Assembly (NCBI GenBank): GCA_029959085.1
Contig: JARWIR010000015.1
Coordinates: forward strand, 7,997,017 to 8,061,016
Reading direction: 5' to 3'
Length of the DNA stretch: 64,000 nucleotides
Source of the DNA: Nemophila menziesii
Lineage: Eukaryota; Streptophyta; Magnoliopsida; Boraginales; Hydrophyllaceae
In this document: piece by piece, positions 1 through 10,563 of the stretch
Position numbering within the stretch: position 1 is the first letter of the stretch
How the letters are laid out: each line of letters starts with the position of its first letter
The notes under the pieces: model-generated
Told to the model about the DNA's origin: nothing
Database searches by the model: none
The model's input: the letters and a program-made list of their open reading frames with translations, nothing else
Translations under genes and position numbers: made by a program

Positions 1-2545
1 CCAAACTAACCCGAAGAGAGCCATAGTACATGTCATATCAATAAGATAGCATATAAATCATTCATGTTATATTATCCATGTGAGACAAAAAACACATATG
101 TGTTTTAGGTGACTAAATATGCACAATAGATAAGAAAATATGGGCACACAGTGCACAATAGATAAGAAAGTTTAGGAACAAAGCTCGCATCACACGACAT
201 TTTCGCACCAACCCGCAACAACCTGGTCTTTTTGTCCCACATTGATATTTTATGGACATTTTTTTTCATTTTTGTCTACAAATACTAGCTCAAATTTGTC
301 TAAGTGTTGTGACTTGACACCCCGCACCCTCTTAGCCTTAACCCTTATTTGTTATTTTTTATCATTGTTGGGTGGGTAGAATTTTTTATTATTTTATATT
401 TGACCCCCTTGGGTTAGATTTAAATATTAATAATTAGAATCTTATTCTTTTGGGTTATTAACATTTTTATTTGACCCCTTTGAATTGGTTATAAATATTA
501 ATATTTGATAATTAACCATTTTCGGTTGAATTAAAGTCTGAATGTATTTAAAAACCTTGACTATTAAACTAGAACCCAATATGTAGTGGTTTTTCAATTA
601 ACTAGAGTAGTTTGATTTCCAAATTTTTAGAAAATAAACTTATTTGTCTTGGTTTATAGTAACAAGGGTTACCTAACCCGAGCTCACCCTTAACTTATAT
701 GTATTTTTTTATTTTAATATTTTAGTTTATCTTAAGAAAATTGATTACTTAAACAATTGGTTAGATTTTTTAAAATATATGTTTAATTTTTAAAATTTAA
801 ATACATTGAGACTAAACATTTTTTACTCTTTTGTACAAAAATAAAATAAAAATATTTGGTAAATTTGGACGACGTATTGGTGTTGTTTAAGTGTTGTGAC
901 GTCACCCCCCTCCCCTGCACCCGACACATTACCTCTTTTTTATCTTTGTTGGGTGGGTAAAAAAAATTATTTTATATTTGAACCCCTTTGGTTAGATTTA
1001 ACTATTAATCGTTATCATTTGCTCTCTGTGTGTTATTAAATTTAGTATTTGACCCCTTTTAAGTGAGATTTAAATATTAATAGCTATTATTTGACACTTT
1101 TGTTATTAATATTTGATATTTGACCTTTTGGATTGGCTTTAAATATTAATATTTACTAATTGACCCTTTTGGGTTGAATTGTAGGCTAAATGTGTTTGAA
1201 CACCTTGTTTGTAAAACTAGAACCCGATATATAGTGGTTTTTCAATTAACTAGGGGTAGGTTGGTTTTTCAATTATTAGAAACTGAAGTTATTGGTCTCG
1301 GATTATAGTAAAGGAAGTACGGGTCTAGTACCGAACCCAAGTTCACCCGTAACTTATATGTACTCTATTATTTATAAAAAAAAATTCTTTTATAAAAAAT
1401 TGATTACTTATACAATTGTTCAGATTTAGAAAAATATGATGTTTAATTTTTAAAATTTAAACACATTGAGCCCAAATATATTGTTACTCTTTTATATAAA
1501 AAAAAATTGAGTATTTTGAATTATAAATTGGACCAATCAATGTTGCATGCGACATAGTCTCCTTTAATCATATGCAAATATATCAAATGATTTGGTATTG
1601 AACATACCACCCAATGACCATCTAATTTCGTTTTACTTTTTACAGGTTATGTTATATGCAAGAAATATATTTTATTTAAAGAAAAAGTTCGTTGGTCATG
1701 TCATTTCAATGATAAAAATCAACAATAATGAAAAAGGTAACATACATCCCCTCTATTATAAAATGACATGTCACCTCTATTAAATCAATTTCACAATACT
1801 TTACAATTGTGGGTTAAAATTTGGAAGGATATATTAAATTTTTTTTTGATATATTTATTTTTCTAAGTTAAATTTCTAATAATTCTTTTTTTTTTGTTTG
1901 AAAAGTGAAATATAAAAAATTATTATATAATTTTTTAATAAATTATATTTGACAAGGATTATTATATTCTCTTATTTTATTCAATATATGTATTTTTGGT
2001 TTAAGTTTTATTCTTTTTTATTATACATTATTTATTTAATAGAAAATCAGTTACTATAATATTTAAATTTTTAATTTATACATTTAACTTCAGTGTGGCT
2101 TATGTTTTTACCAATATACAAAAAATTATTAATAAATTGGATTATCCTAAGGGCACAAATTAAAAAAATGAGAATAATATTTGAAAACTATATTAACGCA
2201 AAATGTATTGTGAATCATGTAGTGCAATTCGTAAAATACTAATATCTACGATCATTTACATACAATTATTTAAAGTTATATTACTCTTCTTTTGGTTATC
2301 AATTTAAATATATCCCTATTGAATATGCTTTTGTTTTTACTTTGCTTGAGAACCTTAATTTGTTTTATCAAGACTTAGCTCACCAGAACTGTAGAAGATG
2401 GTTCTCTTTCTTCCGAATTAAGTTCTTATCATAGCGTAGAAAAACTGTAGAATATATTTTATAAGATTTTAAGAAATTTTATTTGTTTGTATGAAGATTA
2501 AAGTATATTTTTTAATAAAATTTGTAAGCATTTATTAGATTTTCA
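1..2545 (+). repeat. R block copy 0 (dispersed/tandem unit, leading part)
   Basis: Non-coding AT-rich block that recurs at 10564, 30309, 40795, 53085 and 63185. Shared landmarks in order are a stretch near 20-60 with 'gccatagtacatgtcat', a GTGCACAA-rich stretch, the phrase 'acaaatactagctcaaat', a CCCC-rich stretch (near 900-930 here), and an imperfect roughly 50-bp periodicity built from TTTGACCCCTTT and TTAAATATTAAT motifs. This copy contains an internal tandem duplication: the segment beginning near 300 restarts near 885. No sustained open frame or TE protein is visible. Its origin (terminal region of a hAT element, or an unrelated satellite-like repeat) is not determined. Confidence 0.85.
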
Positions 2546-3159
2546 TATGAGAAAAACAATAATTGACCCTGTTAAAAGAATTTAAAAAATAATTGTATTA
2601 CATTATGGCCACATTTTCAGAATCTTTCACTTGCCCCCTTAACATTTAAAAGTGGTATAATACAGGAACTTTTAATACAGAAACTTTACAGTATAATTGA
2701 TTTATTTTTCGAAAAATTATATAAACTTACCGTGAAACTTTTTTTTTTTATATAACTGAAAGTTTTATTAATGCTCAAACATTGATTACATTGTTTATTC
2801 ATATATTAGTCTCACAGAAAATCTAACTACTACTAGATATATTACAAATCGAAAAGCTTAGTGCAACTTTTGTATACCATAGTGATTTATAGTACAATAT
2901 TTAATCATTTAGGGACATGTAAGGCAATTTTTGCCTGGCTCTGGCCTGGCTCTGCCCCCTGCTTAGTCCCTTCAAAGTGTCATTTTGCTATTTCGACGTG
3001 ATCTGGCTAAAAATGTCTAACATTGTCCTGAAACTGAAAGATTATGGTCTAGAATGTTACATTTACATCGATAAAGGATTAAATGTCAAAACATACAAAG
3101 ATAAGGGACTAAATATTCACCATACAATTACTGATACAAATATTCATTTAGGGAGACGA
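2546..3159. other. Unit-internal spacer, no gene seen
   Basis: AT-rich spacer between the R block and the first kinase exon. The only structure seen is a short direct repeat of 'gcctggctctg' near 2933-2955. The copies of this unit at 32.4, 42.7 and 55.0 kb lack this stretch, so they appear to be deletion derivatives relative to this copy. Confidence 0.6.
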
Positions 3160-3552
3160 TAAAGGTTTTCTCATCTACAAAACGAAGATGGAGACTACTT
3201 CAGAATTTTTATGCACTTCTTTACCCCCTCCTTTCCGGTTATCTTTCGAGCAAGTGGTGAATTTAAGCTATGACGAGGTGCCAAATTATGCAGAATATAT
3301 CAAGCTATTTGGAAAACTCGTTGCTAGAAATCCAAGAAAGAGACCAATCAATACTGATGGTGCGCGAAGGGTAAAATACTAATTCGACCTTTTATCATGT
3401 CTAAAATTTTGTCTCGGTTTTGACTATTCCTTACATTTTTTTTCTGACCATGAAGCTAATAGGTCCAGTGGGACGCAAGAGAAGGCACCTAGAAATAAAA
3501 AATGATAGCGTGGACAAACAACCGATCAAGCGTGCCAGAACAGGCGCGCCTG

Positions 3553-3944
3553 AGAACATGAAGAGATTAGGTGTTAAAATAGTCAATTTTTGCTTTAATA
3601 TGAAGAGATTTTGTCAATTATCTAGTTTAGTATTTACAATAATTGTAAAGAGAACATTTACTGTCATAAAAATATATCCTGATATTTAATATTGATTTCC
3701 ATCCTGATTGAGCCATTATTGCAACTAGAGGGATTTAAAAATGAATTGTTTAACTCTTGAAGCTGAGGATAATGTTGCAAATCTTCTTAAATATGCTGCT
3801 AACAATGACACAGACGGACTTAGAAAATGTATCGATCGTGATCCATCAAGTATTAACAAGTCTGGATTCTGGTATGGGCGCCAAAAGGGTGTAAATCACA
3901 TGGTTCTTCAGCAAAGAACTCCACTAATGGTTGCTTCAACATAT
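3553..3944 (+). pseudogene. CCCH zinc-finger/ankyrin protein (OZF/TZF type) N-terminal fragment inserted in kinase exon
   Basis: From 3741 the reading frame gives MNCLTLEAEDNVANLLKYAA followed by NNDTDGLRKCIDRDPSSIN, WYGRQKG and RTPLMVASTY. This is the N-terminal ankyrin-repeat start of plant tandem CCCH zinc-finger proteins related to OZF1/TZF7 (RNA-binding stress-response proteins). Only about 65 residues are present and the CCCH fingers are missing. The fragment splits a MUT9-like kinase exon. The flanks carry a direct duplication of kinase sequence, GCCAGAACAGGCGCGCCTG at 3534-3552 and an 18-nt near-identical copy at 3945-3962, as if the segment was inserted with a target duplication or by template switching during repair. 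About 190 bp of non-coding sequence precedes the ATG. Confidence 0.75.
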
Positions 3945-4655
3945 GCCAGAACAGGGCGCCTGTTACACAGTGGACCACTGTTTTCAAAGCTCACCGCCCT
4001 ACGAAGCAATGGTATGTATTAGGAAAAAGAAATCTAGGGTTCATAATCAATTTTCCGAAAACTCAGGGGGGAGGATGGTGTATCTCCACCCTGCATTTTA
4101 AAACCTTGATATTTTCTAGATCTATAGTTTTATCAAGCTACATAAGTGATTATTTACACACGTGGTCCTTGTTCTAGGTACCATTATAATGTGACTGCTT
4201 CGCGGATGGTTCAGCACATCAAGCTAGGGGTTAAAGATGGACTATTTATCAGCAGTTTGGCCTGCGAACATGTGGGCCATTGTCATGGATGCTGAACAAG
4301 TTTCTCCGCGCAGGTTTATAAGCTGTTGTCCATTTTCTTTCACAAGAAATGTTTAATATTTTTCTTTTATTATAAGCATCACTAAAAAATTTAAATCCTT
4401 TTGATTTAATAAATACATTTTTTTTCTGCTTTAGGAATGGATAATGGATTATTCTGACAAGGATTATTACATAAGCACTATCGCTGGGGCGGATGACGGA
4501 AGCTCTTTAGCTGTTATGTCTAAGGGTGAATTCTTTGAACATTTTAGAACTTAATAATATATGCTCTGGTGTTTTCGAAAAATCAGTTTTCTTCCATATG
4601 GTGAGCCCGAATTTTCAAAATCTTCACATGGTTCTTTCAACATTTAAATTTTTTT

Positions 4656-5003
4656 GGGTAAATGTTTCCAGGAATCACTAAACCATCTCAACAGTCTTCT
4701 TTAGATCACTTAACTATTATGAGTTCCAAATGACCCACTAATATATAAAAAGTGTTACAAAATCACGCACTTTGTTACTATATACCCATTAAATAAGACA
4801 TATACACTAAACACATATTAAGCTATCATATAAAATATGAATTGCACAGTAATTTCACATGGTGATCAATTATGATCAGTTTAATATTGGCTCAACAAGT
4901 AGCTATCATGTAGCTATCAATTTCACATGGTGAAATTCATAATAGTTAAGTGATCCAAAGAGGACCGTTGAGATAGTTTAGTGGCCTCTGAAAATATTTA
5001 CCT
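4656..5003. mobile_element. 348-bp MITE with ~66-bp terminal inverted repeats and 8-bp target duplication
   Basis: The left end begins GGGTAAATGTTTCCAGGAAT and the right end is its imperfect inverse. The inverted match runs about 66 bp (for example ATCACTTAACTATTATGA against its complement near 4926-4945). ATTTTTTT flanks both sides (4648-4655 and 5004-5011), an 8-bp target duplication. There is no coding capacity. Eight-bp duplications are typical of hAT elements, while long inverted repeats are more Mutator-like, so the superfamily is left open. It sits in a kinase intron. Collapsed derivatives occupy the equivalent site at 32405-32463 and 42753-42831. Confidence 0.85.
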
Positions 5004-5814
5004 ATTTTTTTAGGCTTTGATTAACTCTATTGTTTGTATGAACATGTTGTTGTTTCTATGATAAAAATATAGGCTATTTTGAATAATATAGGACTTATAG
5101 TGTAATTGAATCAAAAAATTGAGCATAGGGACCTATTGTGCAATTAATTGAAAAAATAAGATTGGGGTGTTGCCCCTGAATCACCCTTGACCTCCAAACA
5201 AACCATTGTTTATGTGGCTTGGTTAATATTTTGCGATATATAGGTACAAAGTACTCGCAACAATCCTACAAAGTAAGCGAGTCTTTTCCCTTTAAATGGA
5301 TAAAAAATAAATGGGTCGAGGGCTATTTCGTCACTTCCATGGCCACAGCTGGAACCAAATGGGGAGTAGTCATATCCCGTTGCGCCAACATCGTGAATCA
5401 GGTTATATCCAAATTCCACGGACTCCTTTATAATTAGATTCATTAATAATTATTAATTGTTTCCCTTATTTTCCAGGTGGTGGAGCTTGACTTTATATAC
5501 CCGAGTGAAGGGGTCCACAAAAGGTGGAATGCTGGATATCGAATAGTTCAGCCGCTGCTAAACCATATAAGACAGCTCTCGTGCCGAGTCTTCCTAGAGG
5601 AACGGTCACAAATAATAATACTTCACAAGAGACACTCAGAACTTCAGGTTTTCCCAATTCACATGTTAAGGTAGTTATTCCTATTTTCTTGCGATTTCTG
5701 AGTTTATTTTATCTGTTTCCTTTTTTACCCATAAGACAAATAAATCTCTTGCAGAATAAGTGGGCAAAACGTCTGTACATCTCGAGTGTTTGCTATGGAA
5801 GAACAGTATCATGA

Positions 5815-6640
5815 AGGAGGTAAACAGAAGATTTTGTCAATTGTAATAGTGAAAAGATGATTTTGTGATGTAGTGTTGTACCATCAACATATTTTCTTTT
5901 GTAAACAAATTTGTGAGTTTTTATACAAGCTAAATCATGACCTGTGTACTTTTTAGGCAGTTTATGATTTAAGTTATAGTGTTTAATAAGCTTAGAAGGG
6001 AAAACTTGTACATTACTATATAAAGGTTTATGAAAATAGTTTCTTACTCAGGTATGGATTATGATGATTAATATAAATGTTTATTTGAAATATGATGTTT
6101 TGGTTGTGATGTTATTCCAGTATAATTATGTTAATCATTATTATTATTTTTCTTTGGGTTTCATTTTCAATGCTCTTTGTTCTATATTGGTTCAAAGGAG
6201 ATGATAATCTAGGAGAATTATAAAAACCAGAAAAAAATAGCCGACAAATAGACAAGTCCAGCGGCCAGCCAGATTAAATCCGTGTCCAAGTAGCTGAGAG
6301 ACTAAATAAGCACAGTAGTTATTTAGAGCCGAAGGAGCGTGATTTTTAATGCGGATTACCTTGACTTATGACTCAGTGTCCCTAATAAAAATTCCATTTC
6401 CTTTCTGTCTAGGTAGACTCCCAATGTTATGGGTTCGAACCTCGGACTCACGGTTTAACCAAGAATAAATCGAATGAAATCTGTGAACAATAAGTTTTAA
6501 TGTTTCCCGAACCCTCCAGTCATAGTTTCTCGGTCTGTGCCATCTAGCTGTGGATGAAGATTAGTAGGTTAGGATTTCACCCCAGGTTGTGATAATGAAG
6601 ATGACACAATATGCCAAACTAAAGAAAGTGTAAATGTTGT
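5815..6640 (+). repeat. Post-kinase segment of the repeated unit
   Basis: Non-coding DNA following the kinase stop. It is shared closely with 56200-56800 and, up to about 6170, with 33270-33610 and 43635-43875 (landmarks 'gttattccagtataa' and 'gggtttcattttcaatgc'). It includes a palindromic GGTTCGAACC at 6432-6441, identical to the core of a Pol III B box, but no clear A box. No gene seen. Confidence 0.7.
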
Positions 6641-7559
6641 TAAAAGAAGAATTCAGTGAAGGCAGAGACCGATCTATGCTAATAAGGATGGGCTTAAGCC
6701 TGCTCTCAGTTTTTATTCTTTTTAAGATATACTAAATTCATTTTATGTTTTATTCCAATTTCTTTTTAGCTTATTTTAACTTGATTTGTTACCATAACTC
6801 TATAAATTATTGTAACAAGAGTGTTTGCACTTTAAATTATATTTTTTTTTATATGTGATGATTTCATTACTTTATTTATTCAATCAAAAAACTTAGCTAT
6901 GTATTAGATCGTTTCTCTTTGTGTTACAAAGTTTAATTGTCCACAATTGGACAATACAGAGACATATGTCACAGACAAAGTATGTAAAATCTTCTTTATT
7001 TCTGTCTATTTGAGTTGGGTATATGTAAATGGATATAATATTTGACTGTAATTTTGTGATTGTTTGTTCTTCTTCTTTCATGTTTCTATATATATTTATT
7101 AAACCATATCGACAAATCGTTCTACAGACTGAAACCTGAGCCATCTCCATTTCTCCAAATTTGTCTACACATCTTTCTGATCCTCCTGCCGCAAAATTCC
7201 GTGGCTTTTCACGGAGGATCAAGGCGTTTTGGAAATCTCACTCGATCTGTATATCCCGATTGCTTCAAATTTCGTATTGGTGAGTAACAATTGAACATCG
7301 CTTTATTGGTCAGGTCTTCAATAAATATTTCATTTCTTCATATAAACGGATTAAAGAAGTAAACATGTTGTTATTAGTCAAGAGTGAGGCTTATTAATAT
7401 ATTGGTAACTGAAGCCTTTTAAATGTTGGTGTATGTAGCTTATGGATACTGAATTGGCTGGCTAGATTTGGAGAAGATTTGTATTCCATTTCTGAAGGCG
7501 CCTTGCCTGGATGCTCCCACTCTTTCTAATATGAAGAGAGAAAGTTGATGTTTTTATTG
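6641..7559. repeat. Decayed dispersed repeat, related to 25530-25740 and 26165-26250
   Basis: The stretch 6800-6970 (landmarks 'gagtgtttgcactt', 'gtttaattgtcc', 'agagacatatg') matches 25560-25715. The stretch 7200-7285 ('gatcaaggcgttttgg') matches 26165-26250. Open frames here (for example 7060-7287 on plus) resemble no family I know. The junction at about 7283 looks like a splice donor, so a captured exon is possible but unidentified. Confidence 0.5.
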
Positions 7560-8096
7560 ATACACCAATTTTAGATTGGAAATGCAAGCGTGCTGGTAGA
7601 AATTGTGGACAAAGGTTTTGATCTAAAAACACTACCTCCAGGCTATATATGTCATAGGTGCAAGGTGCCAGGTAACTTTATTCAACACTACTTTACAAAT
7701 GGTGATCCAAAGTTTCATGTTAAAAGAGTGGGACCTCCAACTAGAATTACAAAATCCATACTAATGCCCGCTCCAAATTGGTATGTAGCAGTTATGAAGC
7801 CAAATGAGGCTGCATTTAAAAAGAAGATTGAAGGTATGCCATGTACTCGACGTCCTGTTGGGAATATCTCCCCAGAACTTCTATGTCTAGTGCAGACATT
7901 AGTAATGAAAGATGCTGACTTTACGAGCAAGTGTTGTTTCAGCAGCTTCTGTGACAAATGTATAAGAGACTATGTTATTTCCAAGTCTGGATGCATTTGT
8001 GGTGCAAAAATTATACCGGCGGATAAAAGGTTTAAAAATAATTTATTGAGATATATTGAGAAAAATGTAGAATTTATTTTTGGAATAAAGGTTTAG
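7560..8096 (+). pseudogene. PQT3-like (RBBP6/DWNN family) E3 ubiquitin ligase internal fragment
   Basis: The open frame 7590-8096 (168 aa) matches the central part of plant PARAQUAT TOLERANCE 3-like E3 ligases: PPGYICHRCKVPGNFIQH (zinc knuckle), NGDPKFHVKRV, then VMKDADFTSKCC and SFCDKCIRDYVISKS (U-box/RING-like). The N-terminal DWNN ubiquitin-like domain and the long C-terminal tail are absent. Metal ligands are damaged: in the knuckle the usual GHFIQHC reads GNFIQHY, and the expected CPLC before VMKDA reads CLVQ. The frame is continuous over regions where I would expect introns in some homologs, so a retrocopy is possible but unproven. The start ATG at 7590 is probably fortuitous, since homology begins near 7630. 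Likely non-functional as a ligase. Confidence 0.75.
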
Positions 8097-8450
8097 AAGT
8101 AATTTAAGTATATATAATATATTTTTTATATCTAAGATAAACTTAACCTAAAATAAATTTTTAAAAAATGTGTTTTCTTAGTATAGTATTCGAATCTATA
8201 AAAGGAACTTCAATTCCGCAATAGTTGGCATCCTCGCTAGCATACCTATTTCTTTAACTAGAACAACTAATTTTTCAAATTAATTTAGTTAGTTGTGCTC
8301 TATTAAGGATTACCTTTCATAAAGTTAGATGTGCTCTATTCGGGATTACCTTCATAATGCCATGAGAAGAAACATAGACAATTTTCAGCTTAATTAAGTC
8401 CGACACTTCTGCTCCTTTGTCAAAGGTAGTATTGAACATAAATGTTATGT
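8097..8450. other. Non-coding spacer
   Basis: AT-rich, with no gene seen. The phrase around 8205-8245 ('gcaatagttggcatcctc') recurs near 27620-27660, so this is part of the same decayed repeat family as 25.5-27.7 kb. Confidence 0.5.
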
Positions 8451-8515
8451 TAAAGTCCAAATTTTGAGTTTTTTAGACAACGGGAATATGGTCATTTTGG
8501 ATGAGTTTTTTACAG

Positions 8516-9955
8516 ATGGCTGAGGTAGCACGGGGTCATGTCGGGATGGTAGTGGTCAAGACCCTCCTAGGAATCCGAATATTCCTATCCGGGGGTGTAA
8601 TGCTCCAGGTATCTTCTTTTAAGCTTCAATTACAAAAATTGTAAATTTATTCGTATCTTAAAACATGTAAAAGAAAGAAAAGGGGCAAGACTACTCTCGA
8701 CTCAGTCACTAAGGCGAAGGATAGACACGGAGGACGACTTCACGTGGAGTTCTCCACATAGGACTTGACCTGGAACCCGGTTGGTCCCTATTCCCACCAC
8801 GTGACTCAGGTTATAAACCTAACCATTCAAGAGACGGTTCCCCTATATTACAAAAACTGGAGTAAAGTTCCCACCGATCACCACTGTATGCTATGGCGGC
8901 GCCTAAGGGTAATTAACTTAAACCTTTTTTATTTAATTTGTGAACTAAACATACACTTATATTTTATTTATTTTAATTGTTATAGGACTTCTTTTTAGTC
9001 GAGGAGTGGGAGACTCGTCCTGATTGGCCGAACATCCGGCATATGGTAAACAACAAGTGCTGTATAGGATAAGCGACCAGAAATACCGTACGAAGAGCGA
9101 GCATTATGAGAGTCGGGTGATTCTAGATGACTAGACACCCGAGAATTGGGAGTTGACTTTGAAAATGTGGGACTCGAAGGAAGCTCAGGTACTTAAGTTA
9201 ACTTACAATGTTATATAAAATGTTCTTTGTGTTGACTAACTTGTTTTCTTTTGTTTATATTGTTTTAAAAACAAGAATCAAGCTAAAAAGAATAAGCTTA
9301 ATAGAGAGATTTTAAGGAACCAGAGCGGGGCAGGTTCGAGGACACACTCGAGGTCAAGATATTTATTGATAACTCAAGAGGTAGTATCTTTATTTCAATA
9401 ATTCGTATCATCTTATTTGTTTGTTTGACTGATTGACTGAAACAGGGGGAGGGGAGTACTAGTAGGACCCGTCATTTGTCACAGGTGGAGGGATCCGAGC
9501 CACCTGCGAATGAGACTTTGCCTCTGCCACCTATTTGAAGATTCTTTTTCCAAATAGGATTTAACGAGAAAAAAAACAGGTGGCGGAGCAGAGAATACGA
9601 GTGATCAGATGTAAGTTTATTATAAAACTTAAACTTTTTTAATCCAAAATAATTTATTAATATTTTCTTTTCTTTACAGGCGGCGTTGAGGGACATTCTT
9701 GAAACCCGAGTGCGGGAATCCCAGACTCAAGATAACGCTTCTCGATCATCTACCTCTACAGCGAGTACCCACCCCTCTAGGGATGCGATCCAAGAGCAGA
9801 TGACTACCGCCATCCAGATGATTAATCGATGCAGGAGGGAATATGGACATGAGCACTTGACCCCCCATCTCCCCCTTGAGCCTCGCCATCTGCTGCTAAT
9901 CCTCCTCGACGCACTACTTCGGCCGATCTGATTTCTGATTCCGATGAAGACATAT
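8516..9955 (+). pseudogene. CACTA second gene (Transposase_24-like) pseudogene
   Basis: Homologous to the intact five-exon gene at 21522-23128. The conserved start context is ACAGATGGCTGAGGT at 8512, against ACAGATGGCCGATGT at 21518. The block 8768-8910 encodes TWNPVGPYSHHVTQVINLTI, aligning with TWNPYGEYGKHVAQVVGLAV, then ETVPLYYKNWSKVP against ETVPPYYRSWSAVP. An exon near 8990-9045 (EEWETRPDWPNI) aligns with EEWRARRDWPLI. A 3' exon-like frame runs 9680-9931. In-frame stops near 8715 and 8755 and frameshifts break the gene. In the intact relative this protein is the presumed DNA-binding partner of the transposase. Confidence 0.7.
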
Positions 9956-10231
9956 TTATACCTTAGTTTTACGTGTTTTTATCTATCTTTTGGCTTTATC
10001 TGACTATATTCAACTTTTGTAATTTGACTATGACTTTTGGTTGGTTGTTTTTATGTTTTTTTGGATGGTTTTGGATGGATATGTTTGTTTGACCGAGATG
10101 GTTTGGGTTTATATTACATTCTCGGTTTTCTATATATTATAGGTTTTCTTTAAATCTAGTCTTTTATTTAATTAGTTTATATTCTAAAAACCAAAAAACA
10201 AAAAAAAACCAAAAAAAAAAAGAAAAAAATT

Positions 10232-10563
10232 GGCTTTAACGAGGAACTTTTTGTCGCAGAAGAATTACTCGTTAAAACACCATCCATCATTAGTGACGGA
10301 AAATTCGTCGCGAATGGTCGGTCTTTTGCGAGAAACATATATGTCGCAAAAGACTTAACTGTTGCGACAAAATTGTGTCGTTGAAAAAGGGTATGGCCTC
10401 ACGCGACGACTATCAAATGTCGTCGCGACAAGGTGTAACTCACGACGAATCTTTAGCAAAGAACCTTTCGCGACGACATGTCCTCGCGAAAGGATTTTAC
10501 GAGGACTTATGTATTCTTTTGCGACGACAAATTTCCTCGCGAAAGAGCCTGCGTGTAGTAGTG
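10232..10563 (+). repeat. Subterminal repeats of CACTA element 2
   Basis: Clustered direct and inverted copies of a GCGACGACA / TCGTCGCGA motif (for example near 10396, 10418, 10470, 10520) immediately inside the right terminus. This is the expected arrangement for binding sites of the element's own DNA-binding protein. The motif differs from the TTTACCGACGAC motif of the complete element, so the two belong to different families. Confidence 0.75.

Larger units (their letters stand above)
3160..5814 (+). pseudogene. MUT9-like kinase (MLK/PPK, casein-kinase-1-like) 3' portion, broken
   Basis: C-terminal half of a plant MUT9-like protein kinase, a nuclear casein-kinase-1-related family that phosphorylates histone H3 and light/circadian regulators. 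Seven exon-like blocks with plausible splice sites are visible: 3160-3370 (end of kinase domain; LPPPF, SYDEVPNYAEY, RPINTDGA), 3463-3552 continuing at 3963-4014 (TQWTTVFKAHRPTKQ), 4178-4313 (ANMWAIVMDA), 4435-4525 (EWIMDYSDKDYYISTIAGAD), 5244-5401 (QQSYKVSESFPFKW), 5477-5670 (VVELDFIYPSEGVHKRW) and 5755-5814 (LYISSVCYGRTVS then stop). The N-terminal kinase lobe with the ATP site is absent. There are frameshifts near 4250 and 5545, a foreign insertion at 3553-3944 and a MITE in one intron. Retained introns indicate capture from genomic DNA, not a retrocopy. Shorter copies lie at 32.7, 43.1 and 55.1 kb. Family identity is confident; function as a kinase is excluded. Confidence 0.85.
8451..10563 (+). 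mobile_element. CACTA element 2, 5'-truncated (second gene remnant plus 3' terminus)
   Basis: The right end is recognisable: a subterminal array of CGCGACGACA-type motifs ends in GCCTGCGTGTAGTAGTG at 10547-10563, the inverse of a CACTACTACA terminus. Upstream is a degraded gene related to the second gene of the complete CACTA element at 14.1-24.0 kb. No TNP2 transposase and no left terminus can be found, so the left half is deleted or rearranged. The next three bases are TAA, one half of a possible 3-bp target duplication. The right flank resumes directly into an R block, so the insertion was inside one. Confidence 0.75.

Noticed and set aside
3160..5814. Functional protein kinase gene
   Set aside because: The ATP-binding lobe is absent, and there are frameshifts, a foreign insertion and multiple truncated copies.
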